DNA of 64,000 bases from Cognatilysobacter bugurensis. GTDB taxonomy: Bacteria; Pseudomonadota; Gammaproteobacteria; Xanthomonadales; Xanthomonadaceae. Where the stretch lies: NCBI RefSeq assembly GCF_014652095.1, contig NZ_BMYD01000005.1:186001-250000 (forward strand). The letters are read 5' to 3'. Within the stretch, counting starts at the first letter, position 1; each line of letters begins with the position of its first letter. The position numbers were made by a program, and so were the translations under genes. This document shows positions 48,321 through 61,403 of this stretch, one piece after another. The notes under the pieces were generated by a model. The model was not told where the DNA came from, did no database searches, and saw only the letters and a list, made by a program, of their open reading frames with translations.

Positions 48321-50008
48321 TCGGCCCGGTGCGGTCGACCGCGCGCGCGTGGCGCATCGGCCGCGTGCTGCTGCGCTACCGGCTCGATTCATTGCTCGAT
48401 GGCACGCCGGCCGAGCGCTGGTTGCGGCTCGCGCGCCCGTTCGTGCCGCGTGCGTCGGCCGACATCGCCGCGCAATCGCGCGGTGCGCGGCTGCGGCTGG
48501 CGCTGCAGGAGCTCGGCCCGATCTTCGTGAAGTTCGGCCAGATCCTGTCCACCCGCCGCGACGTCGTCGCGCACGACATCGCCGAGGAGCTGGCCGCGCT
48601 GCAGGACCGCGTGGCCCCGTTCGACGGCGAGGAAGCGCGCCTGATCGTGGAGGCCACGCTGGGCCGGCCCGTCGCGGAGGCATTCACTTCCTTCGACACC
48701 ACGCCGCTCGCATCGGCGTCGATCGCGCAGGTGCATGCAGCCACGCTCGCCGCACGCGACGGCGAGCCCGCGCGCGAGGTGGTGGTCAAGGTGCTGCGGC
48801 CGGGCATCCGCCGGCAGATCGCAGGTGACATTGCGCTCCTCAATGCGGTCGCCGCACTCGTCGAGCGCACGCACCCGGCTGCCGACAAGATCCGCCCGCG
48901 CGCGGTCGTTGCCGAGATCGAACACACGCTCGCCGCCGAGCTCGACCTGCAGCGCGAAGGGGCGAACGCGAGCGTGCTGCGCCGCTTCTGGCAAGACAGC
49001 GACGATCTGTACGTGCCCGAAGTGATCTGGTCGCACACCGGCGAGCGGGCGCTCACGCTCGAGCGCGTGCGCGGCATTCCCTCCGACGACATCGCCGCGC
49101 TCGACGCGGCGGGCATCGATCGCCATGCGCTGGCCGCGAAAGGCGTGCGTGTGTTCTACACGCAGGTGTTCCGCGACAACTTCTTCCACGCCGACGCGCA
49201 CGCCGGCAACATCTGGGTCGACGCCGACCCGGCCCGGCGCGACAACCCGCGCTTCATCGCGCTGGATTTCGGGATCATGGGCCAGCTCTCGACCGAGGAT
49301 CAGTACTACCTCGCCGAGAACTTCATGGCGATCTTCAACCGCGATTACCGCCGCATCGCCGAACTGCACGTGCAGGCCGGGTGGATGCCGTCGTACATCC
49401 GCATCGACGAGCTCGAAGCCGCCGCGCGCGCGGTCTGCGAGCCGTACTTCACGCGGCCGCTCAGCGAGATCTCGCTCGCCGAGGTGCTCGTCAAGCTGTT
49501 CCGCACCGCGCAACGTTACGAGCTCACGCTGCAGCCGCAGCTGATCCTGTTGCAGAAGACGCTGCTCAACATCGAGGGCATCGGGCGCCTGCTCGATCCG
49601 AAGATCGACATCTGGGCGGTGGCGCGACCGGTGCTGCAGCGCATCCTCATCGAGCGCTACAGCCCCAAGCGCCTGCTCGGTGAGTTCCAGAAGCAGTTGC
49701 CGGAGCTCGTGACGCGCGCGCCTGAGATGCCGCGGCTGCTGCATGCGTGGCTGAGCCAGCAGGTCGCCGGCGAGCAGCGGCTGCAGATGCAGTCGACCGA
49801 CCTGCGCGAGCTCGGCCGCTCGGTGCGCGACCTGCAGCGGCGCATGGTCGCCTCGATCCTCGGCACCGGCCTGCTCATCGTCGCCGCCGTGCTGTACGGG
49901 CTCGATGCAGGCGGGCCGCAGCTGTGGTCGATCCCGGCGCCGGCCTGGGTGGCCGGGCTCGGCGGGCTTGCGACCTTGCTCGCGGCGTGGCCGCGGCGCG
50001 GCGCATGA
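48317..50008 (+). CDS. ubiB: UbiB, atypical kinase-like ubiquinone biosynthesis protein
   Basis: 563-residue ADCK/COQ8 relative. The family KxGQ motif is in [13 protein letters not shown] near 75. Ala-rich loop [12 protein letters not shown] (near 137) replaces the usual P-loop, catalytic-loop-like [13 protein letters not shown] is near 292, and DFG is in ALDFGIMGQ. Two transmembrane helices lie at the C-terminus ([16 protein letters not shown] and [12 protein letters not shown]). It is needed for ubiquinone synthesis, probably as an ATPase that mobilises lipid intermediates. Overlaps both neighbours by 4 bp. Confidence 0.95.
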   Translation: MIGPVRSTARAWRIGRVLLRYRLDSLLDGTPAERWLRLARPFVPRASADIAAQSRGARLRLALQELGPIFVKFGQILSTRRDVVAHDIAEELAALQDRVAPFDGEEARLIVEATLGRPVAEAFTSFDTTPLASASIAQVHAATLAARDGEPAREVVVKVLRPGIRRQIAGDIALLNAVAALVERTHPAADKIRPRAVVAEIEHTLAAELDLQREGANASVLRRFWQDSDDLYVPEVIWSHTGERALTLERVRGIPSDDIAALDAAGIDRHALAAKGVRVFYTQVFRDNFFHADAHAGNIWVDADPARRDNPRFIALDFGIMGQLSTEDQYYLAENFMAIFNRDYRRIAELHVQAGWMPSYIRIDELEAAARAVCEPYFTRPLSEISLAEVLVKLFRTAQRYELTLQPQLILLQKTLLNIEGIGRLLDPKIDIWAVARPVLQRILIERYSPKRLLGEFQKQLPELVTRAPEMPRLLHAWLSQQVAGEQRLQMQSTDLRELGRSVRDLQRRMVASILGTGLLIVAAVLYGLDAGGPQLWSIPAPAWVAGLGGLATLLAAWPRRGA

Positions 50009-50772
50009 GCGAGGCGGATTTGATCGGCGATCCGATGATCGACACGACGGAGGCCGCGCCGGCGCCGCTGCGCGTGCTGTTCGAAGACGAGGCGCTCGCG
50101 GTCATCGACAAGCCCGCCGGCCTGATGGTCCACGACAGCGCGCTCGCGCGCGGCGAGACGGACTTCGCCGCCGACCGGCTGCGCGAGCAGTTCGGTCGGC
50201 CGATCTTTCTCGTGCACCGGCTCGATCGCGCGACGAGTGGCTGCTTGCTGCTCGCTTTCGATCGCGACACTGCGTCTGCGCTCGGCAAGGTGCTGATGTC
50301 GCACGAGGTCGAGAAGACCTACTGGGCCGTCTGCCGCGGCTGGCCCGAGGCCGAGTTCACGATCGACCACGCGCTCGACGGCGGGCCCGGCAAACCGGTC
50401 AAGAAGCCGGCGGTCACGCAGTTCTGCACGCTTTCGACCTGCGAGCTTGCCTGGCCGTCGGCCGGGTTCGAAACGTCGCGCTATGCGTGGCTCGAGGCGC
50501 GGCCGCTGACGGGGCGATTCCGTCAGATCCGCCGCCATCTCAAGCACGTCTCGCATCATCTGATCGGCGACACCAGCCACGGCGACGGCCGCCACAACCG
50601 CGCGTTCCGCATGCAGGGCATTCACCGCATGCTGCTGCACGCGCGGCGGCTCGCGTTCGTGCATCCGCATCGGGGCGATGCGGTCGAAGTCGAGGCGCCG
50701 GTCGATGCCGAGTTCGCACGCGCTCTCGCGTTGTTCGACGTGGCGGCGGACGCGACTCCGTCGATCGACTGA
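50005..50772 (+). CDS. truC: RluA-family pseudouridine synthase, TruC-like
   Basis: 255 residues. Catalytic HRLDRATSG (Asp near 72) is preceded by [20 protein letters not shown]. The C-terminal block [25 protein letters not shown] with [12 protein letters not shown] (landmarks) resembles E. coli TruC, which makes pseudouridine 65 in some tRNAs. No S4 domain is present. The start at 50005 (ATGA overlap with the ubiB stop) is accepted; the longer frame into ubiB is a shadow. Substrate specificity is inferred from similarity only. Confidence 0.88.
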   Translation: MSEADLIGDPMIDTTEAAPAPLRVLFEDEALAVIDKPAGLMVHDSALARGETDFAADRLREQFGRPIFLVHRLDRATSGCLLLAFDRDTASALGKVLMSHEVEKTYWAVCRGWPEAEFTIDHALDGGPGKPVKKPAVTQFCTLSTCELAWPSAGFETSRYAWLEARPLTGRFRQIRRHLKHVSHHLIGDTSHGDGRHNRAFRMQGIHRMLLHARRLAFVHPHRGDAVEVEAPVDAEFARALALFDVAADATPSID

Positions 50773-50879
50773 TCAATGAGTACGTCGCGCGGCAACGCGC
50801 GGCGCCGACCGTGACGGGGATGCACGCGAGTCCCGCCAGCTCGGCCGTAGAATCGGTCGGTCGTTTCAGCCGTCTGCCC

Positions 50880-51299
50880 ATGTCCGAGTCGTCGCCCTCC
50901 ATTGCGATCCCAGAAAGCGAGCTCGTCGAGCGCTTCGTGCGCGCGACCGGGCCGGGCGGGCAGAACGTCAACAAGGTCGCGACCGCGGTCGAGTTGCGCT
51001 TCGACGTCGCGCAATCGCCGAGCCTGCCCGAGCCGGTGCGCGCGCGGCTGCTCGCCAAGCGGGATCGGCGGCTCACCGACGACGGCGTGTTCGTGATCAA
51101 CGCGCAGCGCTTTCGCACCCAGGACCGCAACCGCCAGGACGCCCGCGAGCGGCTCGCGGCGTTCATCGACAGCGGCCTGCACGCGCCGGTGCCGCGCATC
51201 GCGACCAAGCCCACGCGCGCCTCCAAGCGGCGCCGGCTCGACGCCAAGCGCGAACGCGGGTCGATCAAGCAATCGCGCACGCGCAAGGACTGGGACTGA
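50880..51299 (+). CDS. arfB: Alternative ribosome-rescue factor B (peptidyl-tRNA hydrolase ArfB)
   Basis: 139 residues. The GGQ motif is in RATGPGGQNVNK near residue 24, within a class-I release-factor-like domain. The basic C-terminal tail (KPTRASKRRRLDAKRERGSIKQSRTRK, in pieces) enters the empty mRNA channel of stalled ribosomes. Too short for a true release factor. It releases peptides from non-stop ribosomes. Its stop is 2 bp before the next gene's GTG. Confidence 0.93.
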   Translation: MSESSPSIAIPESELVERFVRATGPGGQNVNKVATAVELRFDVAQSPSLPEPVRARLLAKRDRRLTDDGVFVINAQRFRTQDRNRQDARERLAAFIDSGLHAPVPRIATKPTRASKRRRLDAKRERGSIKQSRTRKDWD

Positions 51300-51301
51300 G
51301 C

Positions 51302-51913
51302 GTGCACCCGCCGTTCCACGGCGACGACGCGGTGCCACCGCTGCCGCCGAACGCGCCGCGCATGCGGCCCAACCGTTTCGCCCGCGGACTCGGCCGCGCG
51401 GTGCTCCGGCTCGGCGGCTGGCGCGTGGCCGGCGCGTTCCCGGACCTGCCGAAGCTCGTGCTGATCGGCGCGCCGCACTCGTCGAACTGGGACGGTGTCT
51501 GGGGCATCGCCGTGAAGCTCGCGCTCGGGCTCGACGTGCGCATCCTCGGCAAGCACCAGCTGTTCTGGGGGCCGCTTGGCCCGCTGATGCGCGCGCTCGG
51601 CGTGATTGCCGTGAACCGCAACGCGGCGCGCGGCGTGGTCGATCAGGTCGCGGCGCGCTTCCACGCATCGGACCGGTTCTGGATTGGTATCGCGCCCGAG
51701 GGCACGCGCAAGCCCGTGGAGCGCTGGAAGACGGGCTTCTGGAAAATTGCTCACGAGGCGGGCGTGCCGGTGTTGCCGGTGTACTTCCACTACCCGGACC
51801 GCGTGATCGGCATCGGGCCGCCGTTTCAGACCGGCGACGATCTCGAACACGACCTCGCGCAGCTGCGCGCGTTCTACCGGCCCTGGCAAGGCAAGCACCA
51901 CGGCACGCCTTAG
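51302..51913 (+). CDS. 1-acyl-glycerol-3-phosphate acyltransferase-like protein
   Basis: 203 residues from GTG 51302; ATG 51362 is an alternative. PlsC-type block I is HSSNWDGV (H-x4-D, near 60). GKHQLFWGPLGPLMRALG and VNRN (block II) and PEGTRKPVERWKTGF (block III) follow, with VLPVYFHYP as block IV. It is a soluble or membrane-peripheral short member, related to proteins that acylate lipids in aerobic gammaproteobacteria. The acceptor is uncertain. Packed 2 bp behind arfB, so probably in one transcript. Confidence 0.85.
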   Translation: MHPPFHGDDAVPPLPPNAPRMRPNRFARGLGRAVLRLGGWRVAGAFPDLPKLVLIGAPHSSNWDGVWGIAVKLALGLDVRILGKHQLFWGPLGPLMRALGVIAVNRNAARGVVDQVAARFHASDRFWIGIAPEGTRKPVERWKTGFWKIAHEAGVPVLPVYFHYPDRVIGIGPPFQTGDDLEHDLAQLRAFYRPWQGKHHGTP

Positions 51914-51985
51914 CGGCACTGGCACGCATCGTGCGTCTATCCGGCGGTCGCGCCGCAGGCGCTGCGCTCCGGAGTGCCGCCGCCC

Positions 51986-53221
51986 ATGCCATCGCCTGCC
52001 GCTTCCGCGCGTTTCGTGCTCGCGCCGGCCGCGCTCGCCGGGGCGGCCGGCTGGCTGCGCCGTGCGGCCGCCACGATGCCGGTCGATGCCTCGGCGGTGC
52101 AGGTCGATGTCGTGATCCACGCCGGCCGCGACCGCGCGTCGATCGCCTACTGCCTGGCCGGCCTGTGCGCGCAGACGTTGCGGCCACGCCGCGTGCGTCT
52201 GGTCGAAGACGCGGCCGTGCTGCAGGACGGCACGGCCACGATCGCGCGCGAGTTCGCGCGCATGCACGGGCTGCGGCTGGAAACCGTGGCGCTCCACGGC
52301 GCCGGTGGAGCGGTCTCGATCGCCGGGCTGCAGGCGAACGCGCTCGACGGCGACGTGCTCGTGGTGCTCGATGCGCGCACCGTGCTCGATTCGCCGGACT
52401 GGCTCGCGCGCTGCGTGGACGCGCTGCAGCGCGATCCCCGCGCCGCGGCCGCGTGCGGCGTGCGGCTGCCGCTGGGGGACGCGGATCGCCGCAGGTGGGC
52501 GCAGAGCGACCCGTTCCGGCGCTGGCTCGGCGGCGATGACTGGCGCGATCCGCTCGCCGCGCGCGATGCATTCGCCCGGGTGTCGCGTCGCCTCGCCGAC
52601 GCCCACGGCGAGTGCGCCGGCCTCGTGCAGCGGCGCTTCGTCGAAGTCGGGCACGCGCGGCTGTTCGGCGGCATCGGCCGGCCCAGCGGCGCGGTCGCGT
52701 ACCGGCGCCGCGCGCTCGCGGCGGTCGCCGCATCGATGCCGCACGCCGCGGTCGATGCGTTCTCGCTCGGTGCCGCGTTTGCGAGCGCCGGCCTGCGCAT
52801 CGTGCCGGTGCCGGGCGCGGTCGCCCGCGAGCACGGCGCGCATGGGTGCATGGGAACGATGCGCGCGCGGTATCAGGACACCCAGGCGCTGCTCGGCGCC
52901 GTGTGGCCGCCTGCACGGCGCGCACCCGGCCGCGGCGTGCTGCGCGCGCTCGCATTTGATCGCATCGCCGTGCCGGCGGTCGCGCTCGCGTTGCTGCTGG
53001 CGGGGCAGGGCGCGCTGCTCGTCGCGCTCATGGCCGTCGAGGCGACGGTCTGGCTTGCGGCGTTGGCCGTCGTTGTGAGCGGGCCGCGCCGTCGTGCGCT
53101 CGCGGCCGGGCTCGCGGCCCTGCCGCTGCGGTGGCTCGACCTGGCGATCGACTCGGTGGCGGCCGGCGCATTCGCCTGTCGCCGGCTGCGTCAGCGCTCG
53201 GAGTGGCCGGTGGCGTCATAA
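51986..53221 (+). CDS. Family 2-like glycosyltransferase with C-terminal membrane helices
   Basis: 411 residues. The GT-A-type core at about 30-230 shows a nucleotide-binding start (VDVVIHAGRDRASIAYCLAGL), DGDVLVVLDARTVLDS in the DxD position (here Asp-Ala-Arg, so the metal site is degenerate), and a late AREHG acidic stretch. Two to three hydrophobic helices at the C-terminus (AVALALLLAGQGALLVALMA, VWLAALAVVV) anchor it. Start at ATG 51986 with GGAG 12 bp upstream; GTG at 51974 is possible. The last 31 bp overlap the convergent lysR. Acceptor unknown. Confidence 0.7.
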   Translation: MPSPAASARFVLAPAALAGAAGWLRRAAATMPVDASAVQVDVVIHAGRDRASIAYCLAGLCAQTLRPRRVRLVEDAAVLQDGTATIAREFARMHGLRLETVALHGAGGAVSIAGLQANALDGDVLVVLDARTVLDSPDWLARCVDALQRDPRAAAACGVRLPLGDADRRRWAQSDPFRRWLGGDDWRDPLAARDAFARVSRRLADAHGECAGLVQRRFVEVGHARLFGGIGRPSGAVAYRRRALAAVAASMPHAAVDAFSLGAAFASAGLRIVPVPGAVAREHGAHGCMGTMRARYQDTQALLGAVWPPARRAPGRGVLRALAFDRIAVPAVALALLLAGQGALLVALMAVEATVWLAALAVVVSGPRRRALAAGLAALPLRWLDLAIDSVAAGAFACRRLRQRSEWPVAS

Positions 53222-54150
53222 CCCCGGCGCACGAACAGCTCGGGTTTGATGAGCTCCGTAAATGCGCGAGCTTGGGGTGAGAGGTACTTGCCCTTGCGCA
53301 CGACCACGCCGTAGCTGCGCGACGGGAAGTACTGCGCAAGCGATCGCGCCGCGAGTCGTGCACGGTCGGCCTCGCCGAGGCAGATCGCGGTGACGATGCT
53401 GATGCCCAGCCCCATCGCGACGTACTGCTTGATGATCTCCCAGCCACCCACCTCGAGCGCGACGGTGTACGGCACGCGCGCGCGCTGGAACACCAGATCG
53501 ACCATCCGGTACGTCGTGAGCCGCTGCGGCGGCAGGATCAGCCCGTACGGCGAGAGGTCCTCGAGCGTGAGCTCGGGCTTGGTCGCGAGCGGGTGGTCCG
53601 GCGGCGTGATCAGCATCGGCTCGAAGCGGTAGACCGGCGCGTAGTCGAGGTCGGCCGGCACGTCGAGCATGGAGCCGACCGCAAGGTCGACGCCGTCGGA
53701 CCGCAGCAGGTCCAGCCCGCCCGCGCCGGTCACGTTGTGCAGGCTCACGCGCACCTTCGGATGCGCCTCGCGGAACGCTTCGATGATCTTCGGCAGGAGG
53801 TAGAGGATGGTCGAGCTGCCGGCCGCCACGTTGAGCTCGCCGGCGTCGAGCCCGCGCACGCGCTCGCGAAAGGTGGTCTCGAGGTTGTCCATCCCCTCCA
53901 CGAGTGGCCGAGCCAGCTCGTACAGCGTCTCGCCCTCGCGGGTCAGCGTGAGGCGGCGACCGCTGCGCTCGAGCAGCCGCGCGCCGTATTCGCGCTCCAG
54001 CGCCTGCAGCTGCAGGCTCACCGCGGGCTGGCTCAGGAACAGCGCCTCGGCCGCTCGCGACACCGAGCCCAGCCGTGCGACCTGGCAGAACGCGCGTAAA
54101 GGCTTGAGCCGACTGCCTTTATACGAAAAACGAGGGGTTGCATAAGTCAT
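53191..54150 (-). CDS. LysR-type (CysB-like) transcriptional regulator of the glyoxylate genes
   Basis: 319 residues. The HTH is at about 15-75 (LRAFCQVARLGSVSRAAEALFLSQPAVSLQLQALE). The effector domain from about 95 has CysB-like features (PVYRFEPMLITPPDHPL, YVAMGLGISIV). Divergent from aceB with 118 bp between the start codons. A matching inverted repeat at both ends of that gap suggests it binds there. A LysR gene beside aceBA is conserved in Xanthomonadales. Effector unknown. Its 3' end overlaps the glycosyltransferase on the other strand by 31 bp. Confidence 0.9.
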   Translation of the reverse strand: MTYATPRFSYKGSRLKPLRAFCQVARLGSVSRAAEALFLSQPAVSLQLQALEREYGARLLERSGRRLTLTREGETLYELARPLVEGMDNLETTFRERVRGLDAGELNVAAGSSTILYLLPKIIEAFREAHPKVRVSLHNVTGAGGLDLLRSDGVDLAVGSMLDVPADLDYAPVYRFEPMLITPPDHPLATKPELTLEDLSPYGLILPPQRLTTYRMVDLVFQRARVPYTVALEVGGWEIIKQYVAMGLGISIVTAICLGEADRARLAARSLAQYFPSRSYGVVVRKGKYLSPQARAFTELIKPELFVRRGYDATGHSER

Positions 54151-54219
54151 TCTGGGGGTGACGGCCGCGTGTATTTGAGGAACTTATAAAGAGCATTGAC
54201 AAATCTCGTTTGTCGTATA
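54120..54219. promoter_or_regulatory. lysR-aceB divergent control region with two inverted sites
   Basis: TATACGAAAAACGAG (54120-54134) and CTCGTTTGTCGTATA (54205-54219) are inverted copies differing at one of 15 positions, centred 85 bp apart. The left one lies in the first lysR codons. The right one overlaps the apparent aceB promoter: TTGACA at 54196-54201 and TATAGC at 54216-54221, with only 14 bp between them. Such a short spacing usually needs an activator. They are good candidates for the LysR operators. Confidence 0.6.
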
Positions 54220-54268
54220 GCACACGGCAGCGCATGGTCGACGCAACCGACTTTGCAGGAGCGTTCGC

Positions 54269-55906
<1,638 letters not shown>

Positions 55907-56059
55907 CGCCGCACCGGGCCTGCCGCCTCAGGCCCTCCTGTCCCCGATTCGCCCTGCGGCTTCGCGCCGCAGCGGCCCGCTGCACCCGCGTTTTCTCAGA
56001 TCCGGCCGCCAACGGCCATCCAATCCCCGATACGACTACCCATACGAAAGGAGTTCGCC

Positions 56060-57385
56060 ATGACCACTTCCCTCCCGACCGCCGAACAGCTCGAACAGCA
56101 GTGGGCCAACGACGCCCGCTGGAGCGGCATCACGCGCCCGTACTCGGCGGCCGACGTCGTGCGCCTGCGCGGCACTGTGCAGATCGAGCATTCGCTCGCC
56201 AAGCTCGGCGCGCAGAAGCTCTGGAATTCGCTGCACACCGAGGACTTCGTCAACGCGCTCGGCGCGATGACCGGCAACCAGGCCATGCAGCAGGTCAAGG
56301 CCGGGCTCAAGGCGATCTATCTCTCCGGCTGGCAGGTCGCGGCCGATGCGAACATCGCCGGCGAGATGTACCCCGACCAGTCGCTGTACCCGGCCAACTC
56401 GGTGCCGCAGGTCGTCAAGCGCATCAACAACACGCTGCTGCGCGCCGACCAGATCCAGCAGGCCGAAGGCACGGGTGACATCGACTTCCTGCAGCCGATC
56501 GTCGCCGACGCGGAAGCGGGTTTTGGCGGCGTGCTCAACGCGTTCGAGCTCATGAAGGCGATGATCGAGGCGGGCGCCGCGGGCGTGCATTTCGAAGACC
56601 AGCTCGCGTCCGTCAAGAAGTGCGGCCACATGGGCGGCAAGGTGCTTGTGCCGACGCGCGAGGCGGTCGACAAGCTCGTCGCCGCGCGCCTGGCCGCGGA
56701 CGTGTCCGGCGTGCCGACGCTGATCGTCGCGCGCACCGATGCCGAGGCCGCGGACCTGCTCACGTCGGACATCGACGACAACGACCGCGAGTTCTGCACA
56801 GGCGAGCGCACGGCCGAAGGGTTCTACAAGACGAAGAACGGCCTCGACCAGGCGATCAGCCGCGGCCTCGCGTATGCGCCGTACGCGGACCTCGTGTGGT
56901 GCGAGACCGGCAAGCCAGACCTCGAATTCGCGCGCAAGTTCGCCGAGGCGATCCATGCGAAGTACCCGGGCAAGCTGCTCGCGTACAACTGCTCGCCGAG
57001 CTTCAACTGGAAGAAGAACCTCGACGACGCGACGATCGCGAAGTTCCAGAAGGAAATCGCGACCTACGGCTACAAGTTCCAGTTCATCACGCTCGCGGGT
57101 TTCCACGCGCTCAACTACGGCATGTTCGACCTCGCGCACGGCTATGCACGCCGGCAGATGAGTGCGTTCGTCGAGCTGCAGGAGCGCGAGTTCGCCGCGG
57201 CCGATCGCGGCTTCACCGCGGTCAAGCATCAGCGCGAAGTCGGCACCGGCTACTTCGACACGGTGACGCAGACGATTCAGGGCGCGCAGTCGTCCACCGT
57301 CGCGCTCAAGGGCTCGACCGAGGAAGAGCAGTTTGACGAGCGTCCGGCAGCGAACGCGGGCTCGGCGGCGCGCGCGGCGGCCTGA
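56060..57385 (+). CDS. aceA: Isocitrate lyase
   Basis: 441 residues. Splits isocitrate to glyoxylate and succinate. The active-site loop [10 protein letters not shown] has the catalytic Cys near residue 194. [25 protein letters not shown] and YNCSPSFNW are all present. AGGAG is 7 bp before the ATG (56060). The C-terminal tail ends in Ala-rich SAARAAA. It is followed by a long hairpin at 57408-57446. With acs and aceB the window carries a full route for acetate assimilation around the TCA decarboxylations. Confidence 0.97.
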   Translation: MTTSLPTAEQLEQQWANDARWSGITRPYSAADVVRLRGTVQIEHSLAKLGAQKLWNSLHTEDFVNALGAMTGNQAMQQVKAGLKAIYLSGWQVAADANIAGEMYPDQSLYPANSVPQVVKRINNTLLRADQIQQAEGTGDIDFLQPIVADAEAGFGGVLNAFELMKAMIEAGAAGVHFEDQLASVKKCGHMGGKVLVPTREAVDKLVAARLAADVSGVPTLIVARTDAEAADLLTSDIDDNDREFCTGERTAEGFYKTKNGLDQAISRGLAYAPYADLVWCETGKPDLEFARKFAEAIHAKYPGKLLAYNCSPSFNWKKNLDDATIAKFQKEIATYGYKFQFITLAGFHALNYGMFDLAHGYARRQMSAFVELQEREFAAADRGFTAVKHQREVGTGYFDTVTQTIQGAQSSTVALKGSTEEEQFDERPAANAGSAARAAA

Positions 57386-57407
57386 AGCGCGCGTAGGTGA
57401 CTCATGC

Positions 57408-57446
57408 CCGATGCGGGGCCGGTCGAAATGGCCGGCCCCGCATCGG
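57408..57446 (+). terminator. Long hairpin after aceA; no gene in the rest of the gap
   Basis: 15-bp stem (57408-57422 with 57432-57446) and a 9-nt loop, but only CATTTGAAT follows instead of a T-run. It is probably a weak terminator or an RNA stabiliser. The rest of 57386-57710 has no gene I can support; it probably contains the promoter of the cNMP/GGDEF gene. Confidence 0.6.
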
Positions 57447-57710
57447 CATTTGAATCAAGCAAGCGGTGCGCCCGCTGGGCCACGCACACCGTGGACACGG
57501 CCGCGTCCGTCTGAGGAGCGCGACAGCGCGGCCATTGACGCGCCGGGATCCGTATCGCGCGCCTCATGCGCGTGTCTGCGCCGCGCGCTTATCGACCTTC
57601 CACGACGCATGCAGTGTTCGGCCCAATCGCGCCGACAGTTACGAGCGCACCGCGGCCGGCGCCTTCAGGGCCGGTTGTTATGCTCGCGCTTCCGCTTCAG
57701 CGCCGTCGGC

Positions 57711-58724
57711 ATGCCCTTGCACTCGATCGATCCTTCTTCCGAGTCCGGCCCGCCCAGCGGCTCTCTTGGCGTCCGGTTGACGGCAGCGGAGCACGCGCTG
57801 TTTCTTCGACACGGGCGACCGCGCCAGGTGTGGCCGGGGCACGTGGTGTTCCAGCGCGGCGAACCGTGCCGCACGCTGTTCGTCATCACCGCGGGCGAGC
57901 TTGAAGTCGAGCTCGACGACGGCGGCGCCACCGAGCGGGTGGGGGCGGGAAATGCCGTGTGCGAACTCGGCCTGCTGTCGGGCGACGTCCCGTGCCCGGC
58001 CACGGGCAGCGCCCTCTTCGAAAGCACGCTCGTCGAACTCGACGGGCGCGACTTCGGCCGACTCGTCGCGGACGACGCCGCCACGCTGTGCGGTTTTCTG
58101 CAGCGCACGTTCTCGCAGGCCGTGCAGCGCGAGCATGTCCTGGGCCAGCGGCTGCGCATGCACAACGCGACATTGCAGGCCGCGCTCGATCGGCTGCAGT
58201 CAACTGCCGAACAACTCGGCCGGGCCGAGGTGCTGATCGGCACCGACGAACTCACCGGACTGCCGAACCGCCGCGGCCTCGAGCGCCACCTGGCCGAGTT
58301 GCGCGAGACGCGCCCGCTCGACGGGCTCGGCCTGTTGCTCGTCGACTGCGACCGCTTCCGCGCCGTCAACAGCGTGCACGGCCACGCCGCCGGCGACCGC
58401 CTGCTGCAGGCCGTAGCGCATCTGCTCGTGTCGGTGGCCGGCACCGATGATTTCGCATGCCGGCTGGGCGGGGACACGTTCTGCCTGCTCGTGTCCGCGC
58501 CGGAGCGCGCGAACGTGCTCGCGCACGCGGACTGCGTGATCGCCACGGTCCAGGGCCTGCTGCAGGTGCCGCGCACGCCGCCGTTGATCTGCCCGCTGAG
58601 CATCGGCGCGTGCCTGATCGATCCCGAGGGCGGATGGCGCAGCGCGCACGCCCAAGCCACCGAGGCGCTCGCCCGCGCAAAACGCCGCGGTGGCAATCGC
58701 GTCGAGTGGGCGGACGCGCGATAG
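57711..58724 (+). CDS. cNMP-binding domain protein with a degenerate GGDEF domain
   Basis: 337 residues. A cyclic-nucleotide-binding beta-roll (about 20-130: GHVVFQRGEPCRTLFVITAGELEVEL) leads to a helical linker (AVQREHVLGQRLRMHNATLQAALDRL) and a GGDEF domain from about 175 (DELTGLPNRRGLERH). Its signature reads GGDTF instead of GGDEF or GGEEF. The metal-binding Asp of the first half (LVDCDRF) is present, but the altered Glu may reduce or abolish cyclase activity. Start at ATG 57711. No signal peptide, so cytosolic. Confidence 0.85.
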   Translation: MPLHSIDPSSESGPPSGSLGVRLTAAEHALFLRHGRPRQVWPGHVVFQRGEPCRTLFVITAGELEVELDDGGATERVGAGNAVCELGLLSGDVPCPATGSALFESTLVELDGRDFGRLVADDAATLCGFLQRTFSQAVQREHVLGQRLRMHNATLQAALDRLQSTAEQLGRAEVLIGTDELTGLPNRRGLERHLAELRETRPLDGLGLLLVDCDRFRAVNSVHGHAAGDRLLQAVAHLLVSVAGTDDFACRLGGDTFCLLVSAPERANVLAHADCVIATVQGLLQVPRTPPLICPLSIGACLIDPEGGWRSAHAQATEALARAKRRGGNRVEWADAR

Positions 58725-58829
58725 GACGCTCGGCCGCTTCGGCCCTCGACCTGCGGTCGCATGTCGGCGATCCGTCGCCGCGCATCGATATGGGCCGTCA
58801 GTGGCGCCTGTCCTGTGAGTCGCCCGCGC

Positions 58830-61155
<2,326 letters not shown>

Positions 61156-61403
61156 TCGGGCTGTGCAGGTCGCGCGATCGGCACCGCGGCGGCGCGGAGA
61201 TCGCGGGCGTCGCGGGCGTCGTCATGACCGCGGTCGCGGGCCGATCAGGTGTGCTGCGCGGCACGGGTTGACCGCGCCTACGCGCGTGATGCCGTCGCAG
61301 CCAAGCGTGGACTGCAAGGTCGTCGAAGGCCGGCGGACGCCACGAGCACTCGCGGCCAGCCGCCTGTCGAACACGTCCCGCGCCGAAACCGGCGCAAGCG
61401 CCC

